A stretch of DNA of 64,000 nucleotides from Lichenicoccus roseus (GTDB lineage: Bacteria; Pseudomonadota; Alphaproteobacteria; Acetobacterales; Acetobacteraceae): contig NZ_VCDI01000003.1 of assembly GCF_005844085.1 (NCBI RefSeq), forward strand, positions 458,374 through 522,373, in the 5' to 3' direction. Position 1 is the stretch's first letter. Each line of letters starts with the position of its first letter. A model generated the notes under the pieces. That model had not been told where the DNA came from. It saw nothing but the letters and a program-made list of their open reading frames with translations, and ran no database searches. Shown in pieces: positions 50,161 to 59,026 of the stretch. Made by a program: the position numbers and the translations under genes.

Positions 50161-50827
50161 TGCGACGGCGCATGGTCCGCGCCATCCAGCCGGCGCCGTA
50201 GGTCGCGAAGTTGCTCAACTGCCGGTACGACAGCAACTGTGCCGCTGCCAGCACCAGCACGGCCAGATGGATCCGAAGGTCGGGCCGCGCCTGCAACGCC
50301 GCCAGCGTCTGCGGGCCGGCAATGCCATCCACATGCAAGCCCAGCATTGTCTGCAACGTCAGGATGTCGGAGAGCGGTATGGAGCGCAGCCAGGTCTGCA
50401 ACGGCACCGCCAGCAGCGCCGCCGCGACGGCATCGCCATCGGGTGCCTGCAGGCAGGCCGCACCCAGGCTGAGGCTGCGCAGGAAGATATTGACCGACGT
50501 GGTGCAGCCGCGGTTCCAGCCGAAATCGAACACCATCAGGTCGAGCCCGGCGGGCAATCGCGCGCACTGCATCGGCTGCCAGTAGAACTCCATCGCGATC
50601 GCCTGGTAGGTCGCCGGCGGCAGCGCCCGCATGAGTGCGGTCGTCACCCTCGTACTGGTCCCGAACCAGCGCTCGAGGATGGGTGCGCCGACGCCGAGAT
50701 TCGACCCGACCAGCGAACCGGTGCCGCAGATGCCGCTGGTCCAGTTGCCGGAATCACGTGCATCGCACACGTAGCCGCCCTCTTCAGCCGCCGTGAAGGC
50801 GGTGCATGCCGCGAATTCCGTGATCAT
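50108..50827 (-). CDS. Phage lysozyme, GH108-type muramidase with peptidoglycan-binding tail
   Basis: A 239-residue endolysin-like protein. The catalytic region starts with EEGGYVCDARDSGNWTSG (Glu15/Glu16), the glycosyl hydrolase 108 / secretion-activator pattern; a peptidoglycan-binding helical repeat follows (LQTMLGLHVDGIAGPQTLAAL, about 155-175). A hydrophobic C-terminal stretch (about 183-195) may anchor it. It is the last gene of the minus-strand tail module and would lyse the cell or help penetrate the wall. Confidence 0.85.
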   Translation of the reverse strand: MITEFAACTAFTAAEEGGYVCDARDSGNWTSGICGTGSLVGSNLGVGAPILERWFGTSTRVTTALMRALPPATYQAIAMEFYWQPMQCARLPAGLDLMVFDFGWNRGCTTSVNIFLRSLSLGAACLQAPDGDAVAAALLAVPLQTWLRSIPLSDILTLQTMLGLHVDGIAGPQTLAALQARPDLRIHLAVLVLAAAQLLSYRQLSNFATYGAGWMARTMRRRISALALLTMQVPVRLVG

Positions 50828-50849
50828 GAGCTGGTCCTCGCCAAGCGGT

Positions 50850-52151
50850 TCATGCGGCCGGCTCGCCGCACCATTCCAGGATCACCAGCCCGTCCGCTCC
50901 CGGGCCACCCGGCCCCGGAGCACCGCCGGAGCCGCCACCGCCGGGCCAGCCACCGGGCAATCCCGCACCCAGGCCGGTGTTCGCGAAGCCGAGCGTCGAG
51001 CCGTAGCTCCCGCCGCCGGCGCCGCCGATCGCCGTTCCTCCCGCAACATAGCCAGCCTGGCCAGCGGAAATCCCCGGATTGGACAGCGCCGCGAGTTGCA
51101 GGACCGCGTCGCTGCCGACGGTTCCGCCGACACCCGGCTGGCTTCCGCCATTGCCGCCATTGCCACCGCCGAACACCGACAGCAATCCGCCGAAGCTGGT
51201 CGGGGTGACCGTGGCGGAGGCGGTGGCGCCGGAGCCGACGACGACGGGGTAGGCTTGTCCCTGCGCCACATCGAGCAGCACCTCGAGATAGCCGCCGCCG
51301 CCGCCGCCGCCGGCGGGCGATCCGCCGGACCCGGTGCCGCCGGCGCCACCGGCTCCCCATCCCCTGAACAGGATCTGCGACACCCCGGCCGGACAGGTCC
51401 AGACATTGGTTCCAGCCTTGATCCAGACCGCACGCGAGCGCCGGTTGGCGCCTGACACGAAGGCGGTGGTGGCAAGCAGGGTGCTGACATCGCCGGGCAA
51501 TGCGGTGGGCGCGGTTGGCGCTCCCGAAAAACCAGGGGATAGCAGTGGCGCGGCCTGTGGCAGCTTGACCGCGATGAAGGGCGCGCCCGGGGCCGGAGTG
51601 ATCATGCCCGGCCCGACCGCGATGGCACCGGCCGGGATCTCGACGCTCCAGAGCGGCGTGCTGCCGGCCGGGGCAAGGCCTGCCGCTGTCGCCGCGAAGC
51701 CGATACGCTGCTGCAGGACACTCGCCTGTGGCAGGCCATCGCCGCCCGGACCGATCAGGGCCAGCGACGGGTTGGCGGCGTCGTAGTAGGCGATCGGCAG
51801 GTCGCCGCCCGCGACCTCGGTCACTGTGGCTGAGATCAGGAAGGCGCCAGGGCTGCCCAGCTGCACCAGCACCGGCGCGGTGTTGATGCCGATCTTGAGC
51901 AGCGGATCGCCGTCCGGCGGCAGCAGGCCCACATAGGAAGCATCGATCACCGTCGGCAGCGTCAGGCTGCCGGCAGACAGCATGACGGCGAGGCCGGTTG
52001 CCGGCGTGCATTGCAGGCCGTCCGCGCAGGGCGTGGCGTCGCCCAGCATCATCTTGGCCAGATAGCCGAGCCCGACCATCGTGTTGCGCGACTGCAGCAG
52101 CTGGTCGGTATCGAGCGCGATGGCGCCGGGATAGATGATCTGACGGTCCAT
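50850..52151 (-). CDS. Phage tail fibre with glycine-rich tip
   Basis: A 433-residue predicted fibre. The N-terminal part (about 1-200) starts MDRQIIYPGAIALDTD like base-attachment domains of Mu-like fibres. The C-terminal 170 residues are packed with Gly runs, including seven consecutive glycines encoded by (GGC)7 at 51291-51311. Gly-rich tips of this kind form polyglycine-II sandwiches that bind receptors in T4-like adhesins; that parallel is inference. It follows the gp48-like gene after 45 nt. Confidence 0.8.
   Translation of the reverse strand: MDRQIIYPGAIALDTDQLLQSRNTMVGLGYLAKMMLGDATPCADGLQCTPATGLAVMLSAGSLTLPTVIDASYVGLLPPDGDPLLKIGINTAPVLVQLGSPGAFLISATVTEVAGGDLPIAYYDAANPSLALIGPGGDGLPQASVLQQRIGFAATAAGLAPAGSTPLWSVEIPAGAIAVGPGMITPAPGAPFIAVKLPQAAPLLSPGFSGAPTAPTALPGDVSTLLATTAFVSGANRRSRAVWIKAGTNVWTCPAGVSQILFRGWGAGGAGGTGSGGSPAGGGGGGGYLEVLLDVAQGQAYPVVVGSGATASATVTPTSFGGLLSVFGGGNGGNGGSQPGVGGTVGSDAVLQLAALSNPGISAGQAGYVAGGTAIGGAGGGSYGSTLGFANTGLGAGLPGGWPGGGGSGGAPGPGGPGADGLVILEWCGEPAA
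51291..51311. repeat. (GCC)7 trinucleotide tract in the tail fibre gene
   Basis: Seven uninterrupted GCC triplets on the plus strand, GGC (Gly) on the coding strand. Slippage would add or remove glycines without breaking the frame, so it could change the fibre tip. Confidence 0.8.
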
Positions 52152-52196
52152 GACTACTCCAGGATCTTTCGCATCAGGGGTTCTGCCGGAGCGCGA

Positions 52197-53531
52197 TCAG
52201 ATCGCGATGACCGGCGGCACGATTGCGGTCCAGCCGATCGTCGCGATCGGTTCGGTCGCGGCAATCGTCGCCATGACCTGCGCGATGGTGGGCGTGAAGA
52301 CGACAGGTCTCGGCGGCACGACCGAGACGACGTCGGCGTCGCGCAGGCCGAGACAGCCGGACGTCGGAATGTAGCTCGTCGCCATAGATCCGGGCTCGAT
52401 CTGCCAGCACTGCGTGAGCAGCACGCCCGGCTGCCCGGAGCTCGCCGTTCCGGCGATCGCCATCTGCAACGTCGGGCCGCCCGCCTGCCGCGGTGTCAGC
52501 GTCGCGCTGAGGCGTTGCCAGACACCGATGGAAGTCATGTCGGCTGAGGATGCAACCGTGGTTCCGTCGGTAAGGTCGGTGAGGATCAGGCTCGCCGACG
52601 ACAGTCCAGACTGCTGGCCGATGAGGATCCAGGCCGAGCCGCAGGCCGGCCTGCCGCCTGCCGCGACCGAAACTCCCGGGCCGGACGCCTCGCCGCCGGC
52701 CGGAATGCTAAGGTCCAGCACCGGATCGCCAGGGATCGGCGCATCCTGCAGGGTCGAGAGCGACCAGCCGGCCGTTGTCGTTGCGGTTCGGGCGAGCGGT
52801 GTCCAGTTCCGGCTGTCAACGACGAGGTTGAAACTGCCGCGCTCGATCAGCGGACCTTGCAGGACGCCGAGTTGGTAGAGCGGCCGTATCGTCATCGGCG
52901 GTGCCTGGACGATCAGTCCGCTCGCGTCGACATAAGTGGCCATGCTGCGCCGCGTCGTGGCGAGGCCGGGTGCGAACGCCGGCGATGGCGCGGCGATGAC
53001 AAGGTACTGGAAATTCATCATGGCGGATCCGTAGATGAGCGCCGGCGTGCCGTAGCCGCCGCGACCGGTGCCGGGATCGTTGCCGTGTCCGTAGCCGCCG
53101 CAATCGGCGCCGCGCTGCAGTTCGATGATCGTCGGCGCCTGTCCGGTCAGCGACCGCACGCCATCGCTGACGGACTGGCGGGTGCCGCGCCGGACCAGCA
53201 GGTTGGCCAGGATCCGGGACCGGAACGGTGCATCCGTCTCCCCGACGTTGCGCACCAGCGCGCCGGCGAAGAAATCCGCCGCGATCAGGTCGAGGAAGCC
53301 CACGCTCGCGGTGGCAATCCGCGTCTGCTGCGCGGTGTCGAAAAGAAGGCCGTAGTTCAGCGACCAGGCGGTCCCGATCCCGCTGAGAACACCATCGAGG
53401 ACCGGCGTGGCACTCGCCAGCGGCGCCGGTGGAGATTGCGGGAACCAGCCTGTCGGCAGGACCGCACGCAGCCTGGCGATCATGTCGGCGATCGATCCGA
53501 TGCCGCTACCGGGGCCGGAGAAGCTGCTCAT
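52197..53531 (-). CDS. Mu gp48-like tail protein with carbohydrate-binding-like C-terminus
   Basis: A 444-residue protein. The N-terminal half (about 1-140, including FRSRILANLLVRRGTRQSVSDGVRSL) resembles tail proteins of the gpI/gp48 type that follow baseplate J. The C-terminal half (about 230-400) looks like a jelly-roll carbohydrate-binding domain, ending with the common phage motif MATSYIPTSG. It overlaps the J stop (ATGA), the classic baseplate order. The last 40 residues are Pro/Ile/Val-rich. Confidence 0.75.
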   Translation of the reverse strand: MSSFSGPGSGIGSIADMIARLRAVLPTGWFPQSPPAPLASATPVLDGVLSGIGTAWSLNYGLLFDTAQQTRIATASVGFLDLIAADFFAGALVRNVGETDAPFRSRILANLLVRRGTRQSVSDGVRSLTGQAPTIIELQRGADCGGYGHGNDPGTGRGGYGTPALIYGSAMMNFQYLVIAAPSPAFAPGLATTRRSMATYVDASGLIVQAPPMTIRPLYQLGVLQGPLIERGSFNLVVDSRNWTPLARTATTTAGWSLSTLQDAPIPGDPVLDLSIPAGGEASGPGVSVAAGGRPACGSAWILIGQQSGLSSASLILTDLTDGTTVASSADMTSIGVWQRLSATLTPRQAGGPTLQMAIAGTASSGQPGVLLTQCWQIEPGSMATSYIPTSGCLGLRDADVVSVVPPRPVVFTPTIAQVMATIAATEPIATIGWTAIVPPVIAI

Positions 53532-54634
53532 GACGGTGCGATCAGGACGGTCATCAGGCCGGCCCGCACCACCGATCCGGCTTGCCCGCCGAGATCCGCA
53601 TCGAGCCCGTTCAGGCTGACATCGGTGACATTCGAGACGATCGCAGCCGCATCGTACACCAGGCCGGCAATACGCGAGATACGCAGCGCCTGTCCGACCG
53701 CGAGACTGTTTATATAGAAGGAGACCGCGCTACCGGCCGCCGCCTGCGCAAGGCTGTTCTGCGTCGGATCGGTCACCGTGATCTGCATCGAGACCGCAAC
53801 CTCGATCAGCATCGGCGCGATGATCGAGAAGGTCGACCCCACCGGACGGATCGCATCCACCGACGTCGCCACTGCTTGAAGCAGGGATGCAGGCGGCGCG
53901 CCGCTGCCGTCGTCGACGATGATCACGAAATTGCCCGGCAACGAGAGGCCGGCTGCAGTCACGTTTTCCTGGATCACGTAGGTCAGGCCTTGCTGGACCG
54001 ACTCGATGGCGTTGGCCACCGCCTGCTCGGTCGCCTGCGAGCGCGTGTTGACATAGATGACAAAGCGGGCACGCAGAGCCTGGTCGGTCTCCGCCGGCGC
54101 GCCAAGCGTAAAGGCAACCGGATTTGTTACGGTATCGATCCCAGGAATGGCGGTGCCGAGGATCGTCACCGAGCCCGCCTGTGCGTTTCCCAGAACGCCG
54201 GCGACCATCGCCTGCACCGGTACTGCTACCGATGCCACCCCCACGGCCCGAAGATACGGACCGTCGACGACAAGGAAGCTCTGCGTCCCGTCGCTTGTCT
54301 TGACAAGCGCGCCGGTGGGGATTGTCGCGGATTGGCCGGACGGATTGAGCGACGCCATGACGACCATGCCGCTTGCCGGGATCGATGGCAGCCGCATCAA
54401 CCCGAAGTCCGCAACCCAGCTATCCGCATCCGCGCCGATGCTGGTCGAGAGACGGGTCATCGAAAGCACCTGCAGGATGAGATACTGCAGCCAGAGCGCG
54501 ACCGAGGCCGAGCTCTCGATCACCGCACGAAGAACCGACCCGACGCTGACATCAAGCAGGGTCGAGCAGGCCCCCTGCGCGCTCGCCGCCATGTTTGCGA
54601 CCAGGGTGGTGAAATTCTGCAACGAGAGCTGCAT
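53528..54634 (-). CDS. Baseplate J-like protein
   Basis: A 368-residue baseplate wedge protein (Mu gp47 / P2 gpJ family). The N-terminal DVSVGSVLRAVIES and the central GALVKTSDGTQSFLV and DQALRARFV blocks are typical of the family. The ATG at 54634 overlaps the stop of the upstream gp25/W-like gene (TGATG); a TTG one codon earlier is possible. It links the wedge to the fibre network. Confidence 0.92.
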   Translation of the reverse strand: MQLSLQNFTTLVANMAASAQGACSTLLDVSVGSVLRAVIESSASVALWLQYLILQVLSMTRLSTSIGADADSWVADFGLMRLPSIPASGMVVMASLNPSGQSATIPTGALVKTSDGTQSFLVVDGPYLRAVGVASVAVPVQAMVAGVLGNAQAGSVTILGTAIPGIDTVTNPVAFTLGAPAETDQALRARFVIYVNTRSQATEQAVANAIESVQQGLTYVIQENVTAAGLSLPGNFVIIVDDGSGAPPASLLQAVATSVDAIRPVGSTFSIIAPMLIEVAVSMQITVTDPTQNSLAQAAAGSAVSFYINSLAVGQALRISRIAGLVYDAAAIVSNVTDVSLNGLDADLGGQAGSVVRAGLMTVLIAPS

Positions 54635-55002
54635 CAACCGGCCCCTGGGATTGTGATGATGGCCGCGCCGCCGGTCGTCGCATCGGCATACGAGATCGTT
54701 GCGAAAGCCTCGCCGGAAGCACCTCGGCTGATGGCGATGACCGGCTCCGGCTGCTGCAGGATGGCTGCCTCGAGCGCGAGCTGGCTTCTGATCAGAGCCG
54801 CGATCTGCTGTGTCGAGACGGTGCTGCCGATCAGCCCGGAAAGGCCGGCACCGTAGGCCGGCTGCCAGATATAGGCGCCAAGGCTGGTGAGCAGGCGCCT
54901 CAGCACGCGCTGCTCGGTCCAGTCGGATTGATCGACGGTCGCCACGTCTCCGCTACTGCTGAGTTGAAGATCGCTTCCGACGACATGCGCGATATCTGCC
55001 AT
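54634..55002 (-). CDS. Phage baseplate protein, gp25/W-like (Mu gp46 position)
   Basis: A 122-residue protein with an N-terminal DLQLSSSGDVATVDQ and a lysozyme-like gp25 core (QRVLRRLLTSLGAYIWQPAYGAGL). It occupies the position of gpW or Mu gp46 between baseplate V and J. It starts 2 nt after the V stop and overlaps J. Confidence 0.85.
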   Translation of the reverse strand: MADIAHVVGSDLQLSSSGDVATVDQSDWTEQRVLRRLLTSLGAYIWQPAYGAGLSGLIGSTVSTQQIAALIRSQLALEAAILQQPEPVIAISRGASGEAFATISYADATTGGAAIITIPGAG

Positions 55003-55004
55003 CG

Positions 55005-55532
55005 CTAGAAGCTCGGCGGCCCGGAGCGTCCCTGGCCCGCCTGCACGGCACCATGCACATGAAGCTGCAGGCTGATTTCGCCCGCAACGACGTCTCCGGT
55101 GCTCGTCACCGTCCCGGCGATGCGCACGTCGCCCGCGATGAAGACGCCGGCCGGGGTCAGATGGAGATAGACGCCACCTTGGAGAAAAACTCCGACCTCG
55201 CCCGGCTGAACCGGCTGCGACGTCGCCGGGCTGACCGGGGGCGCCGAGACCGTATCGAACAACCTGCCGACGACCACGGGATGTTCGGTATCGCCCTCCA
55301 CCGCCAGCAGCAGGACCTGGGTCCCGACCTCACTTGGGCAGGCAATCTTGAGGCCGCCTGCAGCGACGGCGCTATCCGGGATCCAGCCGGTCTCCACGCC
55401 GTCCGGCTCGATCCTTGCCTTGATGGCGTGGTTCGCCGGGTCAACGCTGGTCACGATCGCGTAGCGCGGCTGGCCATTGCTTGCGGAATGCACGGCCGAA
55501 TGAAATTTGACGGCTTCGATCCAGTCCGGCAC
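55005..55532 (-). CDS. Phage baseplate assembly protein V
   Basis: A 175-residue spike protein of the gpV/gp45 type. The OB-fold region (about 20-85, with GWIPDSAVAAGGLKIACPSEVGTQVLLL) is followed by a repeated beta-helix part with alternating V/G (about 110-165). The start is a GTG at 55532 with GGAG 6 nt upstream. It forms the central spike that the tail pushes through the outer membrane. Confidence 0.88.
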   Translation of the reverse strand: MPDWIEAVKFHSAVHSASNGQPRYAIVTSVDPANHAIKARIEPDGVETGWIPDSAVAAGGLKIACPSEVGTQVLLLAVEGDTEHPVVVGRLFDTVSAPPVSPATSQPVQPGEVGVFLQGGVYLHLTPAGVFIAGDVRIAGTVTSTGDVVAGEISLQLHVHGAVQAGQGRSGPPSF

Positions 55533-55608
55533 GGGCTCTCCTCGAACGGATCCGTCGGGCGGACCGCTCTGCTGTTGGTATAACGATCCCGTTTGACGCG
55601 TGGCGCTG

Positions 55609-56688
55609 TCAGCCGGACGCTGCCTGTGCGCTGACCCGCTGCACAAAACCGCCATGCAGGGTCAATTCCCGTTCCAGCCGGGTGACGCGATACGCCCCGT
55701 CCCACGGAGCGCCCAGTCCGGTCAGCCGAACGCTGTCACGCGGGTTGAGCGTGAGGTCGCCGGCCATCGTGGCAGTCAAGCTTCGCTGGTGGGAAAGCGC
55801 CGTGGCACTGACGGAATTGGCCAACGCCTGCGCAGTGTCCGCCGGCAGGTTGGGTCGCAGCACCCTGATGGCGCTTGCGCCGGACCCGCCACCGGCACCG
55901 GCCTGGACCTGTATGCGGGTTCTGTGCCGGCTGTTCCAGCTCGCGACAACCACCGGAACGTCTCCTGCGAGAGCCAGGCAGCGTTGCACGGTCAGAGTGC
56001 TTGCGTTGACGGTGGCGGATGACGCACCCGGGCCGCCGGTCCGGAATGTGATCGGTATGGCAGCTCCGGCACTTCTCGCAGCCGACCTGAAGTTCAAGGT
56101 GCTGTTGTCAACCCAGAGATCGTATTGCTCGATCTGCGCCAGGCTGGAGAGGAGGTCCCAGGCGGTTCCGAAGCGCGAGAACGGCGCCAGCGAGAGCCTC
56201 GCATGCTCGATCTGATAATATTGCCCGACGAAGGTGGAAGTCGGATCAATGGCGGCGCTCAGCCCGCACCGTGTCGAGAGCTGCTGTGCGACATCGCTGC
56301 TGGTGCAATTGAGGAAGGTCTCGGACACCGGAAGATCCAGCAGGCGCGCCGCGTAGTCGCGACCCTCCAGCGTAACCAGTCCGGCAACAGGATCGAAATG
56401 CATCCGGTCGACCCGTCCCGACAGCATGTTCTGCCAGCCCACGGCACCCTCGCTCGCACCTTCCGGGACGAAGCCGAGCTGGATCGTCAGATCCAGCGTG
56501 TCCGCGTTGTACCACGACGACGCGGCGCCGATCGTGGCGGTGTCGATTGCGATCTGGGTAAAGAAACTGCCCGCCTGCGCCAGGTTGCTGGTTGCAATCT
56601 CCATCGACCTGCAGCCGGCAATCGCCTGTCCCGAAACAAGCACGCGCGCGCGCGGACGGCGACAGAGGGTCGTGATGGTAGCGCTCAC
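55609..56688 (-). CDS. Phage late control gene D-like tail hub protein
   Basis: A 359-residue protein of the gpD / Mu gp44 family, the hub connecting tube and spike (VgrG-like fold). It shows MEIATSNLAQAGSFF and a long beta-rich middle (LEGRDYAARLLDLP), and a C-terminal RDSVRLTGLGAPWDGAYRV like other hubs. The start is GTG at 56688, overlapping the stop of the LysM-like gene (GTGA). Confidence 0.85.
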   Translation of the reverse strand: MSATITTLCRRPRARVLVSGQAIAGCRSMEIATSNLAQAGSFFTQIAIDTATIGAASSWYNADTLDLTIQLGFVPEGASEGAVGWQNMLSGRVDRMHFDPVAGLVTLEGRDYAARLLDLPVSETFLNCTSSDVAQQLSTRCGLSAAIDPTSTFVGQYYQIEHARLSLAPFSRFGTAWDLLSSLAQIEQYDLWVDNSTLNFRSAARSAGAAIPITFRTGGPGASSATVNASTLTVQRCLALAGDVPVVVASWNSRHRTRIQVQAGAGGGSGASAIRVLRPNLPADTAQALANSVSATALSHQRSLTATMAGDLTLNPRDSVRLTGLGAPWDGAYRVTRLERELTLHGGFVQRVSAQAASG

Positions 56689-56870
56689 TGTGACGGCAAC
56701 CCGCCGCCCAGGCCGGTGTCGAGCGGCGGCAGAGACAGCACCGTGACACCGTGCAGCATCGGATCGGACAGGCTGTTCAGGGCGGCGATCCGGTTCCACT
56801 GTGTGGCGTCGCCGAGCTGCTGCGCCGCGACATGGAACAGGGTGATGTCCGCCACGCGTATGATGGTCAT
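56685..56870 (-). CDS. Small LysM-like tail protein X
   Basis: A 61-residue protein with one LysM-like repeat (TLFHVAAQQLGDATQWNRIAALN), followed by a Gly-rich tail. It matches gpX-type tail proteins, which sit just before the D hub in P2- and Mu-like tails, as here. It overlaps the hub gene (GTGA) and starts 6 nt after the circularisation-like gene. Confidence 0.8.
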   Translation of the reverse strand: MTIIRVADITLFHVAAQQLGDATQWNRIAALNSLSDPMLHGVTVLSLPPLDTGLGGGLPSQ

Positions 56871-56876
56871 GTTGCC

Positions 56877-57698
56877 TCACGCAAAGACCAGCGGATCGCC
56901 CTGTGGAAGGCCGGCCAGCTGGTTAAGGTTGGATTGGCTGCGATTGACGTAGCCGGCGGACTGCGTCATGGCGGCGAGCTGACCGGCATCCTGCGTCATT
57001 CCGGTCAGCAGGGTCGGGGACACGCCGTTCCCGTCGAAACTGTCGCGATCGTCGAGCAAGCGGCTTCCGGTCGATGACAATGCGAGCTGCAGCGCCTGAC
57101 CGCCTGCCGAGATCGCGCTGCCCACCGACGCCAGAGCAAGCGTCGAGGTCGGGGCCGTGGCTGAACCCAACAGGTCCTGCGCTTGGTTGAATGCCCCTGC
57201 GCCCGCGTTAGCCGGCAGCAGCGCCGACGCGGCGAGCAGGTCGACCACGATGCTGGCAGCGATGCCGGCAGCGGTATTCTCGATTATAAGTATGCCCGTC
57301 GGGACGATTTCCGCGCGCAGGCGGTAGGAGATGACCGCACCACGGTCCTGGATGTCGTAGTCGAAGCTCACCACGACGACCGTGAAGGCGTAATCGCCAA
57401 AGCTCAGTCCGACGGCGCTGCCGTTCCGGCGGATGGCGTCGACCATGCGCGCCCGCGCGGCTGCGAACGGTCCGGTGAAGTATCCGGTCCAGGCAATCGC
57501 GCCATCGTCCGCGCCCATCGTGTCGATGATGCGACCGCCACCGGGCAACCGGTGTATGCTGGAAGTCTGCTTGCCGCCGACCCTGATCCGCGCGGGAACC
57601 TCGTGGCCGAGAAACACCACCGGGCCGAGGATCAGCGGTGCCTGGCCCAGAGTTGCCAGAAGCGTTTCGACAAGAGCAAGACCGGCCCCGCCGCTCAC
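56877..57698 (-). CDS. Phage tail/DNA circularisation-like protein (Mu gp43 position)
   Basis: A 273-residue protein in the place of Mu gp43 (N). The N-terminal half (about 20-135) is beta-rich with FLGHEVPARIRVGGKQ and SFGDYAFTVVVVSFDYD; the C-terminal half is Ala/Leu-rich helical. The start is GTG, overlapping the stop of the upstream gene (GTGA). The assignment rests on order and a partial family resemblance. Confidence 0.65.
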   Translation of the reverse strand: MSGGAGLALVETLLATLGQAPLILGPVVFLGHEVPARIRVGGKQTSSIHRLPGGGRIIDTMGADDGAIAWTGYFTGPFAAARARMVDAIRRNGSAVGLSFGDYAFTVVVVSFDYDIQDRGAVISYRLRAEIVPTGILIIENTAAGIAASIVVDLLAASALLPANAGAGAFNQAQDLLGSATAPTSTLALASVGSAISAGGQALQLALSSTGSRLLDDRDSFDGNGVSPTLLTGMTQDAGQLAAMTQSAGYVNRSQSNLNQLAGLPQGDPLVFA

Positions 57699-58996
57699 AA
57701 CGGTACGCTCGACCCGGTGAAGACCGGCATGGCGCGTATGTTGACCGCCGACGCGGATCGGGGCGGCAGGCTGGCGCTGCTGACCTGGCTGGCGGCGGTG
57801 ATCCGTCCGAGCTTGCGGCCATCGATTGCGATCTCCCCAGTCAAGGCAATCATCGTTCCACTCCCGTTTCCATCTGGCGCGCTGCTGCCGGACGACGCAC
57901 CCGATGACGTTGCCTGAACCTGCGGGACGCCGTCGCGCCCGGATCCCGCGGATGATGATCGCAGGCCCGCCGAACGTGCGCCTGTGGTGAAGCCACCCGA
58001 CGGCGCCGTTTCGCCGGAGCTGGCGCTGGCTATGCGGCGCGGCACAATCCCGGCGCCGACGAATGCGACATGCTTGGACATCGCGGCCTGCAGGGCCGTT
58101 TCGTTGCCCGATACGCCAGCCGCTACGCCCGTCGTCGGCGTCACGATCGCTCGTCCGGCAGGTGGCGCCATGAACAGCCGCGAAGGGAGGCTGCCGATCG
58201 CGGACCGTCCGTCCTGCGCCGAGGACAGGTGTCGGTTTCCCGCCGGGCCGGCGAATGGCGGTCCCTCGGGCGATCTGCCGGTTCCTGGCGCGGTGATCGC
58301 AGAAGCGTATTGGCCGTCGATGGTCGAGGGCCCAGCGAAGCCCCGTCGCCGGAGTGCCTGCCGGCCGTCACGCTCGACGCCCGGCGCCTGACGCATGGCA
58401 GCGGGCGTCGCAGGCTGCGTCATCATGCGGCCACGGCCAAGATCGGGGCGCGGCGGTTCGTTTCCCGCGGTTACGGCCTTCAAGACCGCCCCCAGGCCAG
58501 CGCGGGGCATCGACAACCCCGACGACGCTTGCGGCGGAAGCCGCGCATTCTTGACTGCGACGAGCGGCGGGACCAATGCGGAATTCGCCACTATTGTACG
58601 CTCGCCGGCCAGACCCTGCCGCCCACGCGGCAGTCCAGATCGCTGGGCGTGCCCGAGCGATCTACCAGGCGGCACGACGGCCAGTTTCGCCGCCCCGGCA
58701 GTCGAAGCTCTCGAAGACGAAACCGCCGTCAGCGCCCCGATCCCCTGCGGCCGATCGCCGATCACACCCGGGCGGACCCCTTCGCCCTCTGTATTTACAT
58801 CGCGGCCCGGACCGGTCGCCTTCCTCCGACGGCGGGGCACACCGCTTCCGGCGCCGCCGCCGGCCAGTAGCAGCGCGAGCAGGCCGGCATCCCGGCCGTC
58901 CGTCCCGGCAGCGGTTGACCGCATGGCGCGGCGCATGATGGAAACCGCCGATCCTGCATGCACAGGATCGGCTGCCGCACTCAGGGCATCCGACAT
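57695..58996 (-). CDS. Protein in the tape-measure slot, low complexity
   Basis: A 433-residue frame between the tail-assembly chaperone and the gp43-like gene, the position of the tape-measure protein. It is rich in Ala, Gly, Arg, Ser and Pro with no clear long membrane helix and no coiled coil, unlike typical tape measures. The C-terminal end (TGEIAIDGRKLGRITAASQVSSASLPPRS) looks more ordered. If it is the tape measure, at roughly 0.15 nm per residue the tail would be about 65 nm. Start choice: ATG 58996, with a second in-frame ATG three codons upstream (59005). Confidence 0.6.
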   Translation of the reverse strand: MSDALSAAADPVHAGSAVSIMRRAMRSTAAGTDGRDAGLLALLLAGGGAGSGVPRRRRKATGPGRDVNTEGEGVRPGVIGDRPQGIGALTAVSSSRASTAGAAKLAVVPPGRSLGHAQRSGLPRGRQGLAGERTIVANSALVPPLVAVKNARLPPQASSGLSMPRAGLGAVLKAVTAGNEPPRPDLGRGRMMTQPATPAAMRQAPGVERDGRQALRRRGFAGPSTIDGQYASAITAPGTGRSPEGPPFAGPAGNRHLSSAQDGRSAIGSLPSRLFMAPPAGRAIVTPTTGVAAGVSGNETALQAAMSKHVAFVGAGIVPRRIASASSGETAPSGGFTTGARSAGLRSSSAGSGRDGVPQVQATSSGASSGSSAPDGNGSGTMIALTGEIAIDGRKLGRITAASQVSSASLPPRSASAVNIRAMPVFTGSSVPL

Positions 58997-59026
58997 GCAG
59001 ATCACTCCAGCGCTTGTCTCGAATGG

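Noticed and set aside
51291-51313. GCC-rich run as a CRISPR or integron-like repeat
   Set aside because: It is a simple triplet run coding for glycine inside the fibre gene, with no spacer structure.
57183-58870. Plus-strand frames opposite the tape-measure-slot gene
   Set aside because: The minus-strand frames are linked by GTGA overlap and fit phage order; the plus-strand products are low-complexity shadows.
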